Program-made: the position numbers and the translations under genes
Shown here: positions 19,164 to 29,451 of the stretch, in pieces
Numbering within the stretch: position 1 is the first letter of the stretch
How the letters are laid out: each line of letters starts with the position of its first letter
NCBI RefSeq assembly: GCF_004403985.1
Contig: NZ_SOHL01000020.1
Span: forward strand, 1 to 64,000
Length of the DNA stretch: 64,000 nt
Direction of reading: 5' to 3'
Origin: Cryobacterium gelidum
Lineage (GTDB): Bacteria > Actinomycetota > Actinomycetes > Actinomycetales > Microbacteriaceae
The notes under the pieces: model-generated
Told to the model about the DNA's origin: nothing
Seen by the model: the letters and a program-made list of their open reading frames with translations, nothing else
Database searches by the model: none

Positions 19164-20033
19164 CTAGTAGCGGTCGACGGCGGGCGGCTCTGGGGTGTCC
19201 AGAACCTTCCCGGCGGTGGACTTCCAGGCGTCAACCCAGGCTCCGTCCTTGTAGGACTCTTCGAGTACGTCGTTGATAAAGGTACGGAACTCGGTGTCCT
19301 CGAGTGCGAGACCAATACCGTAGGGCTCTTCCGTGAACGGGTTGTTGACGACCTCGAACTCGCCCTCGTTCTGGTCGGCGATTCCGGCGAGGATCACGTT
19401 GTCGGTGGTGACGGCGACGACTTCACCGCTGCGCAGCGGGCCGAGGCAGTTGGAGTACGTGTCCGTGGCGATGACGTTTGTCGTGTATGCCGCGATATTC
19501 TTCTCCGACGTCGACCCACTCACCGTGCAGACCGGCTTGTCGGTGAGGTCCTCGGGGCCTTGGATGCTGTCGGGGTTGCCCGCAAGGACGAGCAGGTCCT
19601 GGCCGGCGGAGTAGTAGGGCCCCGCGAAGGAGACAACCTGCTTGCGGGTGTCATTGATCGTGTAGGTAGCGACGACGAGGTCGACCTGACCGTTCTGAAT
19701 GAACGGTTCGCGGTTCGCCGAGACGGTCTCTGTCCACTTGATCTTGTCGGGGGCGATGCCGAGTTTGGCAGCGATGAGCTTGCCGATTTCAACGTCGAAA
19801 CCCACGGGAATGTCGCCGGGGCCGCGAAGGCCGAACAGCGGCTGGTCAAACTTGGTACCGATGGTCATCGTGCCGGCTGCCGCAAGATCGGCCATCGTCG
19901 TACCCGCTGCGAATTCGGGTGCCTTCTCGACGGGGGCAGCCTCCGGCGCGGCGCCAGAGTCGGTGCAGCCGCTGAGCACGAGGGCACCAGCGAGGGCAAT
20001 GGCCGAGAACATTAGGCCTTTTTTGAGTCTCAT
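19164..20033 (-). CDS. gluB: Glutamate-type ABC transporter substrate-binding lipoprotein
   Basis: A 289-residue extracellular solute-binding protein (SBP_bac_3 family). A positively charged N terminus and hydrophobic stretch end in the lipobox LSGC, with Cys23 the lipidated residue. The core has GTKFDQPLFG, GFDVEIGKLIAAKLG, VDLVVATYTIND and PYGIGLA, typical of glutamate/polar amino-acid binders. It lies 50 bp after gluA. Confidence 0.9.
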   Translation of the reverse strand: MRLKKGLMFSAIALAGALVLSGCTDSGAAPEAAPVEKAPEFAAGTTMADLAAAGTMTIGTKFDQPLFGLRGPGDIPVGFDVEIGKLIAAKLGIAPDKIKWTETVSANREPFIQNGQVDLVVATYTINDTRKQVVSFAGPYYSAGQDLLVLAGNPDSIQGPEDLTDKPVCTVSGSTSEKNIAAYTTNVIATDTYSNCLGPLRSGEVVAVTTDNVILAGIADQNEGEFEVVNNPFTEEPYGIGLALEDTEFRTFINDVLEESYKDGAWVDAWKSTAGKVLDTPEPPAVDRY

Positions 20034-20083
20034 GGACGTGCTCCTGATTGCTGTGAGGTGCTGCTGATGAGCCTGCTCACCGA

Positions 20084-20872
20084 TTAGTGGGCAAGGATTT
20101 TGGAGAGGAAGTCCTTCGCTCTCGTGCTTTGGGGATTGGTGAAGAATTCCTCGGGAGTGGTCTCCTCCACGATCTCGCCCTCCGCCATGAAGATGACACG
20201 GTCTGCGGCCTTGCGCGCGAAGCCCATCTCGTGCGTGACGACGATCATCGTCATGCCGTCGTTGGCAAGGTCGACCATGACCTCGAGCACCTCGTTGATC
20301 ATCTCCGGGTCAAGGGCACTAGTCGGCTCGTCGAGCAGGATGAGCTTCGGTTCCATGGCTAGCGCCCGGGCGATTGCCACGCGCTGCTGCTGACCACCGG
20401 AAAGTTGGGCCGGCATCTTCTTGGCCTGGTTGGCCACGCCGACGCGCTCGAGCAGGGCCATGGCCTTCTTCTCGGCATCCGCTTTCGACAGGCCGCGTAC
20501 TTTGATCGGGCCGAGCGTGACGTTCTCGAGCACCGTTTTGTGCGCGAACAGGTTGAACGCCTGAAAGACCATACCGACGTCTGCGCGCAGTGTGGCCAGG
20601 GCGCGGCCCTCGGCCGGTAGCTTCACACCGTCGATGGTGATGAGGCCGTCATCGATGGTTTCGAGACGGTTGATGGCCCGGCAGAGGGTGGATTTGCCCG
20701 ACCCACTCGGTCCGATGACTACGACCACCTCGCCCCGGTTGACCACGGCGTTGATGTTCTTGAGAACGTGCAGTTCTCCGTAGTGCTTATTGATGTCTTT
20801 TACGACGACTAGCGGTTCGCCCCGACGAACGGTGATGTTCGAGGTGGCCGGGGACGAATCTGTTGGCTCCAT
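20084..20872 (-). CDS. gluA: Glutamate-type ABC transporter ATP-binding protein
   Basis: The 262-residue ATPase of the importer. It has Walker [10 protein letters not shown], signature [17 protein letters not shown], Walker [13 protein letters not shown] and the switch histidine in [10 protein letters not shown] chose the ATG at 20872 ([11 protein letters not shown]); the frame is open 126 bp further but that part lacks family similarity and overlaps a palindromic region. It is first in the operon gluA-gluB-gluC-gluD. Confidence 0.94.
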   Translation of the reverse strand: MEPTDSSPATSNITVRRGEPLVVVKDINKHYGELHVLKNINAVVNRGEVVVVIGPSGSGKSTLCRAINRLETIDDGLITIDGVKLPAEGRALATLRADVGMVFQAFNLFAHKTVLENVTLGPIKVRGLSKADAEKKAMALLERVGVANQAKKMPAQLSGGQQQRVAIARALAMEPKLILLDEPTSALDPEMINEVLEVMVDLANDGMTMIVVTHEMGFARKAADRVIFMAEGEIVEETTPEEFFTNPQSTRAKDFLSKILAH

Positions 20873-20898
20873 ACTTTCCAACTTAGGACAGAACGCGT

Positions 20899-20949
20899 GT
20901 CTGGGCATGCCAAATGCCCGGACAGTAACGCATTTGTGACAGTCCGGGC
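20899..20949. promoter_or_regulatory. Overlapping inverted repeats upstream of gluA
   Basis: Two nested palindromes: GTCTGGGCA-N7-TGCCCGGAC (20899-20923, one mismatch) and GCCCGGAC-N18-GTCCGGGC (20916-20949, perfect). The second could terminate the RNA methyltransferase gene that ends at 20976. The first, 27 bp upstream of gluA, could be an operator. I cannot assign a regulator. Confidence 0.45.
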
Positions 20950-20975
20950 CTCGGGCAGTGGTGCTGCGTAGCGGG

Positions 20976-21776
20976 TCAGGCGCGCTGGGCGAACGCACTC
21001 TCGTACAGGCACACGGATGCCGCGGTCGCCAGGTTCATCGACTCGGCTTCGCCATAGATCGGCACGCTCACGCTGCGGTCGACCCGAGCGAGGTCTTCGT
21101 CGGTCAGGCCGCGAGCTTCGTTGCCGAACAGCCACACGGTCGGAGCGGCAAGCAAGCCTTCGTTGCGCGCGGTCAGCAGGTCTGAACCCTTGATGTCGGC
21201 GGCAAACAGCTGCAGGCCGGCGGCCCTGGCACGGTCGAGCACATCGGAGAGGTCGGCCGCGATGGCGACGGGCAGGTGAAAAATGGAGCCGGTCGAGGAA
21301 CGGATGACCTTGGGGTTGTACAGGTCGACGCTGCGACCGGTGAGGATGACGGCATCCGCGCCAGCGGCATCCGCTGCCCGAATGATGGTGCCGGCGTTGC
21401 CGGGGTCGCGCACCTCTTCGAGGATGGCGACGAGCTTGGGTTCGGCGTTGAAGATTTTCTTCACGGAGGTCGGGAACTGGTGACAGATAGCCACGAAGCC
21501 CTGCGGGGTGACCGTGTCGGCCATGGCCTCGAGCACCTCTTCGGAGACGAATTCCACCTCGACCTGGGCGTCGATCGCCTTCTGGGCCAGGTCGGTGTAG
21601 CGGTCGAGCGCGGTGGGCGTGGCGAACAGCTCCACGACGAGTTCCGGACGAAAGGTGAGGGCTTCGGAGACGGCCTGCGGGCCTTCGAGCAGAAAAAGAC
21701 CGGACTCGAGGCGCGCGTCGCGCTTGGCAAGTTTTGCGACGGCACGGACGCGCGGTGAACGTGGATTATCAAGCAT
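20976..21776 (-). CDS. TrmH/SpoU-family RNA methyltransferase
   Basis: A 266-residue SPOUT-class 2'-O-ribose methyltransferase, probably acting on 23S rRNA or tRNA. The N-terminal substrate-binding part is followed by the three family motifs: [31 protein letters not shown] and [20 protein letters not shown]. The last forms the trefoil knot that binds S-adenosylmethionine. It sits just after the rplT terminator, as is common in actinobacteria. The target nucleotide cannot be told from sequence. Confidence 0.9.
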   Translation of the reverse strand: MLDNPRSPRVRAVAKLAKRDARLESGLFLLEGPQAVSEALTFRPELVVELFATPTALDRYTDLAQKAIDAQVEVEFVSEEVLEAMADTVTPQGFVAICHQFPTSVKKIFNAEPKLVAILEEVRDPGNAGTIIRAADAAGADAVILTGRSVDLYNPKVIRSSTGSIFHLPVAIAADLSDVLDRARAAGLQLFAADIKGSDLLTARNEGLLAAPTVWLFGNEARGLTDEDLARVDRSVSVPIYGEAESMNLATAASVCLYESAFAQRA

Positions 21777-21796
21777 GATGCTCAGTTTACGTGCAG

Positions 21797-21827
21797 AAAA
21801 GGAGCGGGCGACCAGGTCGCCCGCTCC
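21797..21827 (-). terminator. Terminator of the infC-rpmI-rplT operon
   Basis: An 11-bp perfect GC-rich stem (GGAGCGGGCGA/TCGCCCGCTCC) with a 5-nt loop is followed on the minus strand by TTTTCTG. It lies about 100 bp after the rplT stop and before the methyltransferase gene. Confidence 0.85.
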
Positions 21828-21928
21828 TCACTGTGCAAATCGAAATTGCCTGGAACTCGTAACTATCGATCTGATCACCACGTTCACGCCCAGGAGGCAG
21901 CGGGTGGTGAGCCGATCGGGTTGAAGCC

Positions 21929-22321
21929 TTACGCCGTGACGGCAACCTTCGGTGCCGAGGTGTCTGCGGGCAGTGCTGCCTTGGCGCTCTCGACGAGGGC
22001 GGCGAACGTGGCTGCCTCGTTGACCGCGAGGTCGGCGAGGATACGACGGTCAACCTCGATGCCGGCCAGGCCGAGGCCCTGGATCAGACGGTTGTAGGTG
22101 AGGCCGTTGGCGCGCGACGCAGCGTTGATCCGCTGGATCCACAGGCGACGGAAGTCACCCTTGCGTGCACGACGGTCACGGTAGCTGTAGGTGAAGGAGT
22201 GTGTGAGCTGCTCCTTGGCCTTGGTGACCAGGCGTGACCGCTGGCCGCGGTAGCCCTTGGCGCGTTCGAGAATAACGCGGCGACTCTTGTGGGCGTTTAC
22301 GGCCCTCTTTACTCTTGCCAT
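21929..22321 (-). CDS. rplT: 50S ribosomal protein L20
   Basis: The 130-residue L20 opens [30 protein letters not shown], here cited in part; it is strongly basic as expected for an early-assembly 23S-binding protein. It ends with a short alanine-rich tail. It is the third gene of the standard infC-rpmI-rplT operon and is followed by a strong terminator. Confidence 0.98.
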   Translation of the reverse strand: MARVKRAVNAHKSRRVILERAKGYRGQRSRLVTKAKEQLTHSFTYSYRDRRARKGDFRRLWIQRINAASRANGLTYNRLIQGLGLAGIEVDRRILADLAVNEAATFAALVESAKAALPADTSAPKVAVTA

Positions 22322-22370
22322 TTTTTACAAATCCTTATTCGTTGACGAGGCCGGGTTATGGACCTAAAAA

Positions 22371-22557
22371 TTACAGACCGAGAAGCTTCTTGATGGTCTT
22401 CTGATCCGACTTGGCCAGCACCTGATCCTGGTTCAAACGGGACTTGCGCTGCGTGCTCTTGACCTCGAGATTGTGACGAAGTCCGGCCTGCTGCTTCATG
22501 ATCTTTCCGCTTCCGGTGACCTTGAAACGCTTCTTGGTTCCGGAGTGGGTCTTCATC

Positions 22558-22565
<8 letters not shown>
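22371..22565 (-). CDS. rpmI: 50S ribosomal protein L35
   Basis: A 64-residue basic protein opening [20 protein letters not shown]. The ATG at 22565 is the true start: it matches the family and has AGGAGGAA upstream, lying within the last codons of infC. The two genes overlap by 8 bp, so translation is coupled. Confidence 0.97.
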
Positions 22566-23184
<619 letters not shown>

Positions 23185-23472
23185 GCGTCTCTCCTCTTGG
23201 TTAACTTCGTGATCACAACCAGACAGCGGATGCCGACTGGGACGAAGAGAGGAAAATCACGCGTTTTCCAGGCCAACTATTTCATTGACCTGCATTACAC
23301 GCCACCCTGTCTACCCTCGCTGTGTCACCTTCCCGAAGGAGGCGGCAATGCGACGGCGGAGTGCAATCTACCCGGTAACCTTGATGAAGCGGTATGCGCG
23401 GGTGGGAGATTCTCCACTTTCGTACCGAGACTAATGTCCCGGAACCAAAGATGAGCCTAGCAGAGGAATGCA

Positions 23473-23838
23473 GTGAGCCAAAGTTTTGAGCACGATACGG
23501 GTTTTGAGCAAGATGCGGCGCAGGCGACACGCGATATCGCCGACGTGGCCGCCGTGGAGATCATCACCACGGCCGCCGTACACCTCATGAGCGCGGCCGC
23601 CGTGAAGTGCGGCCTCGCCGACGACCCCGACGCCCAGATCGACCTCGACGAGGCGCGCAAACTCATCACGGCTCTGGCCGGACTGGTCACGGCGGCCGCT
23701 CCCGACATCGCCGACATGCACGCGCGCAGCCTGCGCGACGGCCTTCGTTCCCTGCAGCTTGCGTTCCGCGAGGCCTCTACCATTCCCGACGCGATCGGCG
23801 AGGGCCCCGGCGAGAAGTACACCGGCCCCGTCAACTAG
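23473..23838 (+). CDS. DUF1844-family protein
   Basis: A 121-residue acidic, helical protein with no membrane segment. AAQATRDIADVAAVEIITT, HLMSAAAVKCGLA and DLDEARKLITALAGL match the DUF1844 family, found in actinobacteria next to infC. Its function is unknown. The GTG start has GAGGA 5 bp upstream. It is divergent from infC across 288 bp in which I found no convincing promoter or RNA motif. It ends 19 bp before the convergent glycosylase gene. Confidence 0.75.
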   Translation: MSQSFEHDTGFEQDAAQATRDIADVAAVEIITTAAVHLMSAAAVKCGLADDPDAQIDLDEARKLITALAGLVTAAAPDIADMHARSLRDGLRSLQLAFREASTIPDAIGEGPGEKYTGPVN

Positions 23839-23856
23839 CTCGTTCCGTCTAACAGC

Positions 23857-24645
23857 TCAGGTCTGACAGCGTGGACACCGGTAGGTATCCCGCAGCTCCA
23901 GCTCGTTACGACCGAGGCGCCCGCGCGCAATGCGACTGCCACACCGACGACACGGCTGGCCGGCCCGCCCGTAGACCCACAGTTGGGCTCCACGGCGCAG
24001 GTTTCCGGTCGTCGTGCGCTCGTCGCGGTCTTTGTTGGCCAGGATCAGGCGGCGGGCGAGGTGCACGAGCCCGGCGAGGTCGCCGACTTCGGCCACGGCC
24101 CGCTCCGGCGATAGTCCGCGCAGAAAGCACAGCTCGTTGACGTAGACGTTGCCGAGCCCGGCGAGATTGCGCTGGTCGGCGAGGGCAACGATGATCGGGC
24201 GCTCCGGCATCGCTGCGATGCGTGCCGCGGCTTCGGCGCTGTCAGCGGCGCCCCAGCTGACGCCGAGCAGATCGGGTCCGAGGTAGCCGACGATCTCCGA
24301 CTCCGTTCGGGTCGGCACCAGCTCCAGCAGGCCGAGCTCGAACCCGACGGCGACCCACTGCGCTGTGTGCAGCACGATGCGCGCCTGAAACGTCGGGCGC
24401 TGCCACCGCGTGCCGGGCCGATAGAGGTGCCAGGCGCCCTCCATTTTGAGATGTGAGTGGATGCTCGTGGTACCGACCCGGTGCAGCAGGTGTTTGCCGC
24501 GACTGACAACCTCGTGCACGGTTTGCCCGGTCAGATCGACGGTTGCGAAAGCGGGTACCCGGACGTCGCAGCCGGTCAGGATGCTGCCGCGCAGGGCCTG
24601 GTCGAGGGTACGCGCGGTGCGATAGACGGTATCGCCCTCAGGCAC
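23857..24645 (-). CDS. Fpg/Nei-family DNA glycosylase (Nei2-type)
   Basis: Base-excision repair enzyme of 262 residues that removes oxidised bases. It begins (after fMet) PEGDTVYRTA, carrying the catalytic N-terminal proline and Glu3. The H2TH region has NLAGLGNVYVNELCFL, and the C-terminal zinc finger is CRRC...CPRC (last ~30 residues). The GTG start overlaps the stop of the helicase gene by 8 bp, so the two repair genes are coupled. The actinobacterial context suggests an endonuclease VIII-type (Nei2) enzyme rather than Fpg. Confidence 0.9.
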   Translation of the reverse strand: MPEGDTVYRTARTLDQALRGSILTGCDVRVPAFATVDLTGQTVHEVVSRGKHLLHRVGTTSIHSHLKMEGAWHLYRPGTRWQRPTFQARIVLHTAQWVAVGFELGLLELVPTRTESEIVGYLGPDLLGVSWGAADSAEAAARIAAMPERPIIVALADQRNLAGLGNVYVNELCFLRGLSPERAVAEVGDLAGLVHLARRLILANKDRDERTTTGNLRRGAQLWVYGRAGQPCRRCGSRIARGRLGRNELELRDTYRCPRCQT

Positions 24646-27600
24646 GCAGCCTCAGTCCTTTCGGGGTCTCGGTGAATCCGGCGGCGCGCAGGGCCGCGCC
24701 CACGTCGGTGCCGATCACGAACACACCGTTGACCGTTTCCACCGCTATCCTCTGCACGCGACCGTTGGTGACCAGGGCGGCCAGGCTCACGGTGGCCGCC
24801 GTGAGCACCTGCTCATCCGTTTCAAAAGCAACCACGGTTTTACCGCCGCGCTCGACATACAGCACGAGGGCACCGTCGACAAGAACGACGAGTGCACCCG
24901 CCTTCCGGCCCGGTCGGTGGGTGGTGTCGCCAGGCAGGGTCGGCCAGGGCAGCGCGGCGCCATAGGCGTTCGCCGGGTCCGTTGCGGCCAGGGCCACCGC
25001 GGCCAGGGGCGCGGTGTTCCTCACGTCCACGGAAGTCTGGGACGCTCCCACAGCGAAGGTGCGAAGCCGGTCGATGGTGCCGCCGGTAGCGAACTGGGCT
25101 GCGCCGAGCCCCTCGATGAAGTAGCCACGGCGGCAGCGGGCCATCTCTTCAAACCCGGTGAGGGTGCGGTAGACGAGTGAGAAGCCGCCAATCACACTCT
25201 CCGCCATTACCGCCCCCCGGGTCACCACGCCATAGCGTTCGAGCAGCGTCTCCCCCAGGGCGTGCGCGCGACGCGTTGGCGACTCGTCGGCCACCGGAAG
25301 GATCGACCAGCGACCCGACACCGTCGGCGGACCACTGCGACTCGGCAGGTTCGGCCGCGGCATCGACCGCCCGCGATGCAGACGGGCGCGCGGCGCGGCC
25401 CGGCTCTGCCGGTGGGCCGTGTGCCCGCCAGCCAGCAGCGACCGCACCGGAGCGAACGTGTCATTGTTGATCAGACCGGCCCAGACCAGGTCCCACAACG
25501 CCTGCACCAGTACGGCGTCGTCCTGGCTGCCGACGGCGTCAGACAGCTGTCGAAAGAAATATGCACCGCCACCGCCCAGGGTCGTCAGGATCTCCTGCTG
25601 TAGCGGCGTCGTCTCCACATCGATGGGAAGCGGCAGGGTGAGTTGGGCCGTTTCGGCCAGGTGCAGACTGACCCAACCATCATTGCCGGCGAGGGTTCCC
25701 GCGCCCGCCCAGAGCACCTCCCCTGCGTTGGTGAGCTCGTCGAGCATGCCCGGTTGGTAGTCGCTCACCCGGGCCGGCAGAATGAGCGTCTCCCAGGCGG
25801 ACGCCGGAATTCGCGCCCCTTCGAGCTGTTCGACAACGGATGCGACGCCATCGATTCCGCGCAGCTTGCCTCCCACGTGCTGCCAGACCGGCAGGAACCG
25901 TCCAATGGCCTGCTGGTCCACCGGTTCCACCTCGTGCCGAAGCGCCGCGAGGGAACGCCGACGCAGGCGCCGCAGCACCTCGGCGTCGCACCATTCCAAG
26001 CCGGTGCCGTTCGGCCGGAATTCGCCGGCTACGACACGCCGGGCGTCGGCGAGGCGTCCGAGGGCAATCTGCACGACGGCGGTGCCGAGGCCGAACCGGT
26101 CGGCGACGGCGCCGGTGGTGAATGGTCCGTGCGAGCGTGCGTAGCGGCTCACCAGATCGCCCAGCGGGTCAGCCACGGATTCGGTGAACGCTGCGGGTAC
26201 CCCGATCGGCAGGGGGACTCCGAGCGCGTCGCGCAACCGGCTGGCGTCTTCCACCGCTACCCAGCGTTCCTCGCCCCCGATGCTCACGCGCATGGCGCGG
26301 CGCGCGTCGACGAGGCTGAGCAGGGCTTCCTCGGCGAGGATGCGGCCTGGCTCGTCGGGCACGCGCGACGCGTCGGGCGTCGGCATGAGCATCCGCTCGG
26401 TGACCTCGCTCGTGCTAAGCGGGCCGAGGGTGCGCAACAGATCGGCGATGCCCTCCACTCCCTTGGCCAGGTAATCCCGCGCGAGCCGCTGCAGTTCCCG
26501 GTCGGTCTGGTCGATGACGGCCGGATCGAGAAGTTCCCGAAGTTCGACCCGGCCCAGGAGTTCGGCGAGCAGGCTCGAGTCGATCGCGAGGGCGGTGGCG
26601 CGTCGTTCAGCCAGCGGGGTGTCGCCCTCGTACATGAAAGCGGCAACGTAGCCGAAGAGCAGGGTGCTCGCGAACGGGCTGGCAGTGTCGGTCGCAGTCT
26701 CAACCAGGCGCAGTTCACGGGAGGCGATCTGCCGGGCCAGACCGGTGAGGGCCGGCAGATCGTAAACGTCTTGCAGGCATTCCCGCAGGGTCTCGAGAAT
26801 GACCGGGAAGGTCGGAAAGGTGCGTGCCACGTCGAGCAGTTGCGCGGCCTTTTGTCGTTGCTGCCAGAGCGGCGAGCGCGAACCGGGCTTGTAGCGCGGC
26901 AGGAGCAATGCTCGGGCGGCGCACTCCCGGAATCGGGACGCGAACAGGGCGGAGCCGCCGACCTCGTCGGTGACCAACTGTTCGAGCTCGTCAGGGTCGA
27001 ACACGAACAGTTCACTGCCGGGCGGTTCGGTCTCGGTGTCGGGAATGCGCACGACGATACCGTCGTCGCTTGCGACACACGAGCCATCGATTCCATAGCG
27101 TTCACGCACCCGGGCGCCGACCGCGAGCGCCCACGGTGCGTGCACCGGCGTACCGAACGGGGAGTGCAGCACGACACGCCAATCCCCCAGTTCGTCGCGG
27201 AACCGTTCCACTACGAGGGTGCGGTCGGTCGGCAGTTGCCCGGTTGCGGCGCGCTGCTCGTCTAGGAAGGCCAGCAGGTTGCTGATCGCCCGCTCATCGA
27301 GACCGCCAACGGCGCAGCGAGACCGGGCCTGATCGGGCGGCAAATTGCCCACCTCGCGCACGAAAGCACCGATGGCCTGGCCCAGTTCAGCCGGGCGGCC
27401 GAGGCCATCACCCTTCCAGAACGGTAGCCGCCCGGGCTGCCCGAAAGCGGGCACGACCAGCACCCGGTCGTGGGTGATCTCCTGTATGCGCCAACTCGTG
27501 GTGCCGAGCGCGAAGACATCGCCCACGCGCGACTCGTAGACCATCTCCTCGTCGAGTTCGCCGACCCGTTTGCCGGTGATCTGTTCGCCGCCGACCATGA

Positions 27601-29395
27601 AGACGCCAAACAGGCCGCGGTCAGGAATTGTGCCGCCGCTTGTGACGGCCAGACGTTGCGCTCCGGGGCGCCCGGTGAGGGTGCCGGCGTCGCGATCCCA
27701 GACGATGCGCGGGCGCAACTCGGCGAACTGGTCAGATGGGTAACGGCCAGCGAGTAGGTCGAGGGTGGCCTCGAAGGCGGAGCGGGGCAGGGTCGCGAAC
27801 GGTGCACTGCGCCGCACTGTGTCGAACCAGGTTTCCACGTCGATCGGCTCGAGCGCGCAGGCCGCGACGGTCTGCTGGGCCAGGATGTCGAGCGGGTTGG
27901 TGGGCACCCGCAGCGATTCAATGGCGCCGGCCACCATGCGCTCGGCGGCGACCGCCGCGTGGATCAGGTCGGCCCGGTGTTTGGGGTAGATCACTCCGCG
28001 GGAGACCTCGCCGACCTGGTGCCCGGCCCGGCCGAGCCGTTGCAGCCCGCTCGACACCGACGGCGGCGATTCAACCTGCACGACCAGGTCGACGGCGCCC
28101 ATATCAATGCCGAGTTCGAGGCTGGACGTGGCGACGACACAGCGCAGCCGGCCCGATTTCAGGTCGTCTTCAATGAGCGCACGCTGCTCCTTGCTGACCG
28201 AACCGTGATGCGCGCGCGCCAGCAGCGGTTCGGCGCCCAAGCTCTGGCCACTCGCACCCATCAGTTCGGCCGGCGGACGAGCTGCTGGCAGGGTGCCCAC
28301 CAGACCGTTCACACCCGAAGCCCCTTGCACCGATGGCGCAGGCAGCGCAAGCGCAGGGACCAACAGCGCAGGCTCCGATAGTGCTGGCTCCGACAGTGCA
28401 GGTTCCAACAGTGCAGGCTCTGACAGTGCAGGAGACACAACCGATGCCTCCTCCTCCTCCTTCTCGGCCAGCCGTTCGGCATAAATCTCGTTGAACCGGG
28501 CCGTGAGCCGTTCAGTGAGCCGCCGGGAATTCGCGAACACGATGCTCGACGAGTGCGCGAGTACCTCGTCGACGATGGCTTCTTCGACGTGCGGCCAGAT
28601 GGAGCCGGTCTGGGGCGCGGCGGCCGACGTGGCCCCCTCGCGCTGAGGTACCGGTCCGAGGTCGCTCATGTCGTCGACCGGAACGACCACGCGCAGGTCA
28701 AACCGTTTGTGCGCGGGCGGCGCCACGATCTGCACCGGGGCGGCCCCACCGAGGAACCGGGCGACTTCACTGGCCGGGCGCACGGTGGCCGAGAGCCCGA
28801 TGCGTTGGGCTGGCCGAGTCAACAGTGCGTCGAGGCGCTCGAGAGAGAGGGCCAGGTGCGCGCCCCGCTTGCTCGCGGCCACCGCGTGCACCTCGTCGAT
28901 GATGACCGTCTGCACGCCTCTCAACGACTCGCGGGCCGCCGACGTCAGCATGAGGAACAACGATTCCGGGGTGGTGATGAGAATGTCAGGCGGCGCCGTG
29001 ACCAGCCGGCGCCTGTCGGCGGCCGGAGTGTCTCCTGAGCGCACTCCGACCGTGACCCGTGGCGGCTCCAGACCGAGCCGCTGGGCCGCACGGGTGATAC
29101 CCACGAGGGGAGCGGTCAGGTTGCGTTCCACGTCGACGCCGAGTGCCTTGAGCGGCGAGATATAGAGCACGCGCGTGCCGGGCACGGCCGGGACGGCGGA
29201 GTCGGTAGCCAGCCGGTCGATGGCCCACAAAAACGCGGCGAGGGTTTTGCCCGATCCCGTCGGAGCCACGACGAGGGCGTGCGATCCCAACGAGATGGCG
29301 TTCCACGCGCCGAGCTGCGCTGCCGTCGGCGCGGCGAAAGCCTCGGTGAACCAGGCTCGGGCGGCCGAGGAGAATCGTTCGAGAACGTCGCTCAT
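24638..29395 (-). CDS. lhr: Lhr-type ATP-dependent DNA helicase
   Basis: A 1585-residue 3'-5' superfamily-2 helicase implicated in DNA repair. Walker A APTGSGKT is at about 44-51. IIDEVHAVAASKRGAHLALS (DEVH), GLSATVRP, and QRLGRAGHQVGEVSRGVIYP (motif VI) follow. A winged-helix and the long Lhr C-terminal region complete it. I chose the ATG at 29395 (MSDVLERFSS); 354 bp of open frame upstream is non-homologous. Residues about 322-347, between the two helicase lobes, are a low-complexity insert encoded by 15-bp repeats. It is cotranscribed with the glycosylase gene. Confidence 0.92.
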   Translation of the reverse strand: MSDVLERFSSAARAWFTEAFAAPTAAQLGAWNAISLGSHALVVAPTGSGKTLAAFLWAIDRLATDSAVPAVPGTRVLYISPLKALGVDVERNLTAPLVGITRAAQRLGLEPPRVTVGVRSGDTPAADRRRLVTAPPDILITTPESLFLMLTSAARESLRGVQTVIIDEVHAVAASKRGAHLALSLERLDALLTRPAQRIGLSATVRPASEVARFLGGAAPVQIVAPPAHKRFDLRVVVPVDDMSDLGPVPQREGATSAAAPQTGSIWPHVEEAIVDEVLAHSSSIVFANSRRLTERLTARFNEIYAERLAEKEEEEASVVSPALSEPALLEPALSEPALSEPALLVPALALPAPSVQGASGVNGLVGTLPAARPPAELMGASGQSLGAEPLLARAHHGSVSKEQRALIEDDLKSGRLRCVVATSSLELGIDMGAVDLVVQVESPPSVSSGLQRLGRAGHQVGEVSRGVIYPKHRADLIHAAVAAERMVAGAIESLRVPTNPLDILAQQTVAACALEPIDVETWFDTVRRSAPFATLPRSAFEATLDLLAGRYPSDQFAELRPRIVWDRDAGTLTGRPGAQRLAVTSGGTIPDRGLFGVFMVGGEQITGKRVGELDEEMVYESRVGDVFALGTTSWRIQEITHDRVLVVPAFGQPGRLPFWKGDGLGRPAELGQAIGAFVREVGNLPPDQARSRCAVGGLDERAISNLLAFLDEQRAATGQLPTDRTLVVERFRDELGDWRVVLHSPFGTPVHAPWALAVGARVRERYGIDGSCVASDDGIVVRIPDTETEPPGSELFVFDPDELEQLVTDEVGGSALFASRFRECAARALLLPRYKPGSRSPLWQQRQKAAQLLDVARTFPTFPVILETLRECLQDVYDLPALTGLARQIASRELRLVETATDTASPFASTLLFGYVAAFMYEGDTPLAERRATALAIDSSLLAELLGRVELRELLDPAVIDQTDRELQRLARDYLAKGVEGIADLLRTLGPLSTSEVTERMLMPTPDASRVPDEPGRILAEEALLSLVDARRAMRVSIGGEERWVAVEDASRLRDALGVPLPIGVPAAFTESVADPLGDLVSRYARSHGPFTTGAVADRFGLGTAVVQIALGRLADARRVVAGEFRPNGTGLEWCDAEVLRRLRRRSLAALRHEVEPVDQQAIGRFLPVWQHVGGKLRGIDGVASVVEQLEGARIPASAWETLILPARVSDYQPGMLDELTNAGEVLWAGAGTLAGNDGWVSLHLAETAQLTLPLPIDVETTPLQQEILTTLGGGGAYFFRQLSDAVGSQDDAVLVQALWDLVWAGLINNDTFAPVRSLLAGGHTAHRQSRAAPRARLHRGRSMPRPNLPSRSGPPTVSGRWSILPVADESPTRRAHALGETLLERYGVVTRGAVMAESVIGGFSLVYRTLTGFEEMARCRRGYFIEGLGAAQFATGGTIDRLRTFAVGASQTSVDVRNTAPLAAVALAATDPANAYGAALPWPTLPGDTTHRPGRKAGALVVLVDGALVLYVERGGKTVVAFETDEQVLTAATVSLAALVTNGRVQRIAVETVNGVFVIGTDVGAALRAAGFTETPKGLRLRA
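28356..28430 (-). repeat. 15-bp tandem repeat inside lhr, 5 units
   Basis: Units at 28356, 28371, 28386, 28401 and 28416 (core GGCTCCGACAGTGCA on the plus strand) encode SEPAL-like pentapeptides (SEPAL, LEPAL, LVPAL) in the helicase. The period is a multiple of three, so copy-number change keeps the frame. Confidence 0.9.
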
Positions 29396-29451
29396 ACGCT
29401 CATTGTCGCCTAAACCACCGACAGCGCCATATTCACACCCAGTGTCACAAA

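Noticed and set aside
23185-23472. A possible riboswitch upstream of infC or the DUF1844 gene (CCGAAGGAGGCGGCAA wording)
   Set aside because: It only superficially recalls a glycine riboswitch; the remaining conserved elements are missing and the neighbouring genes do not fit.
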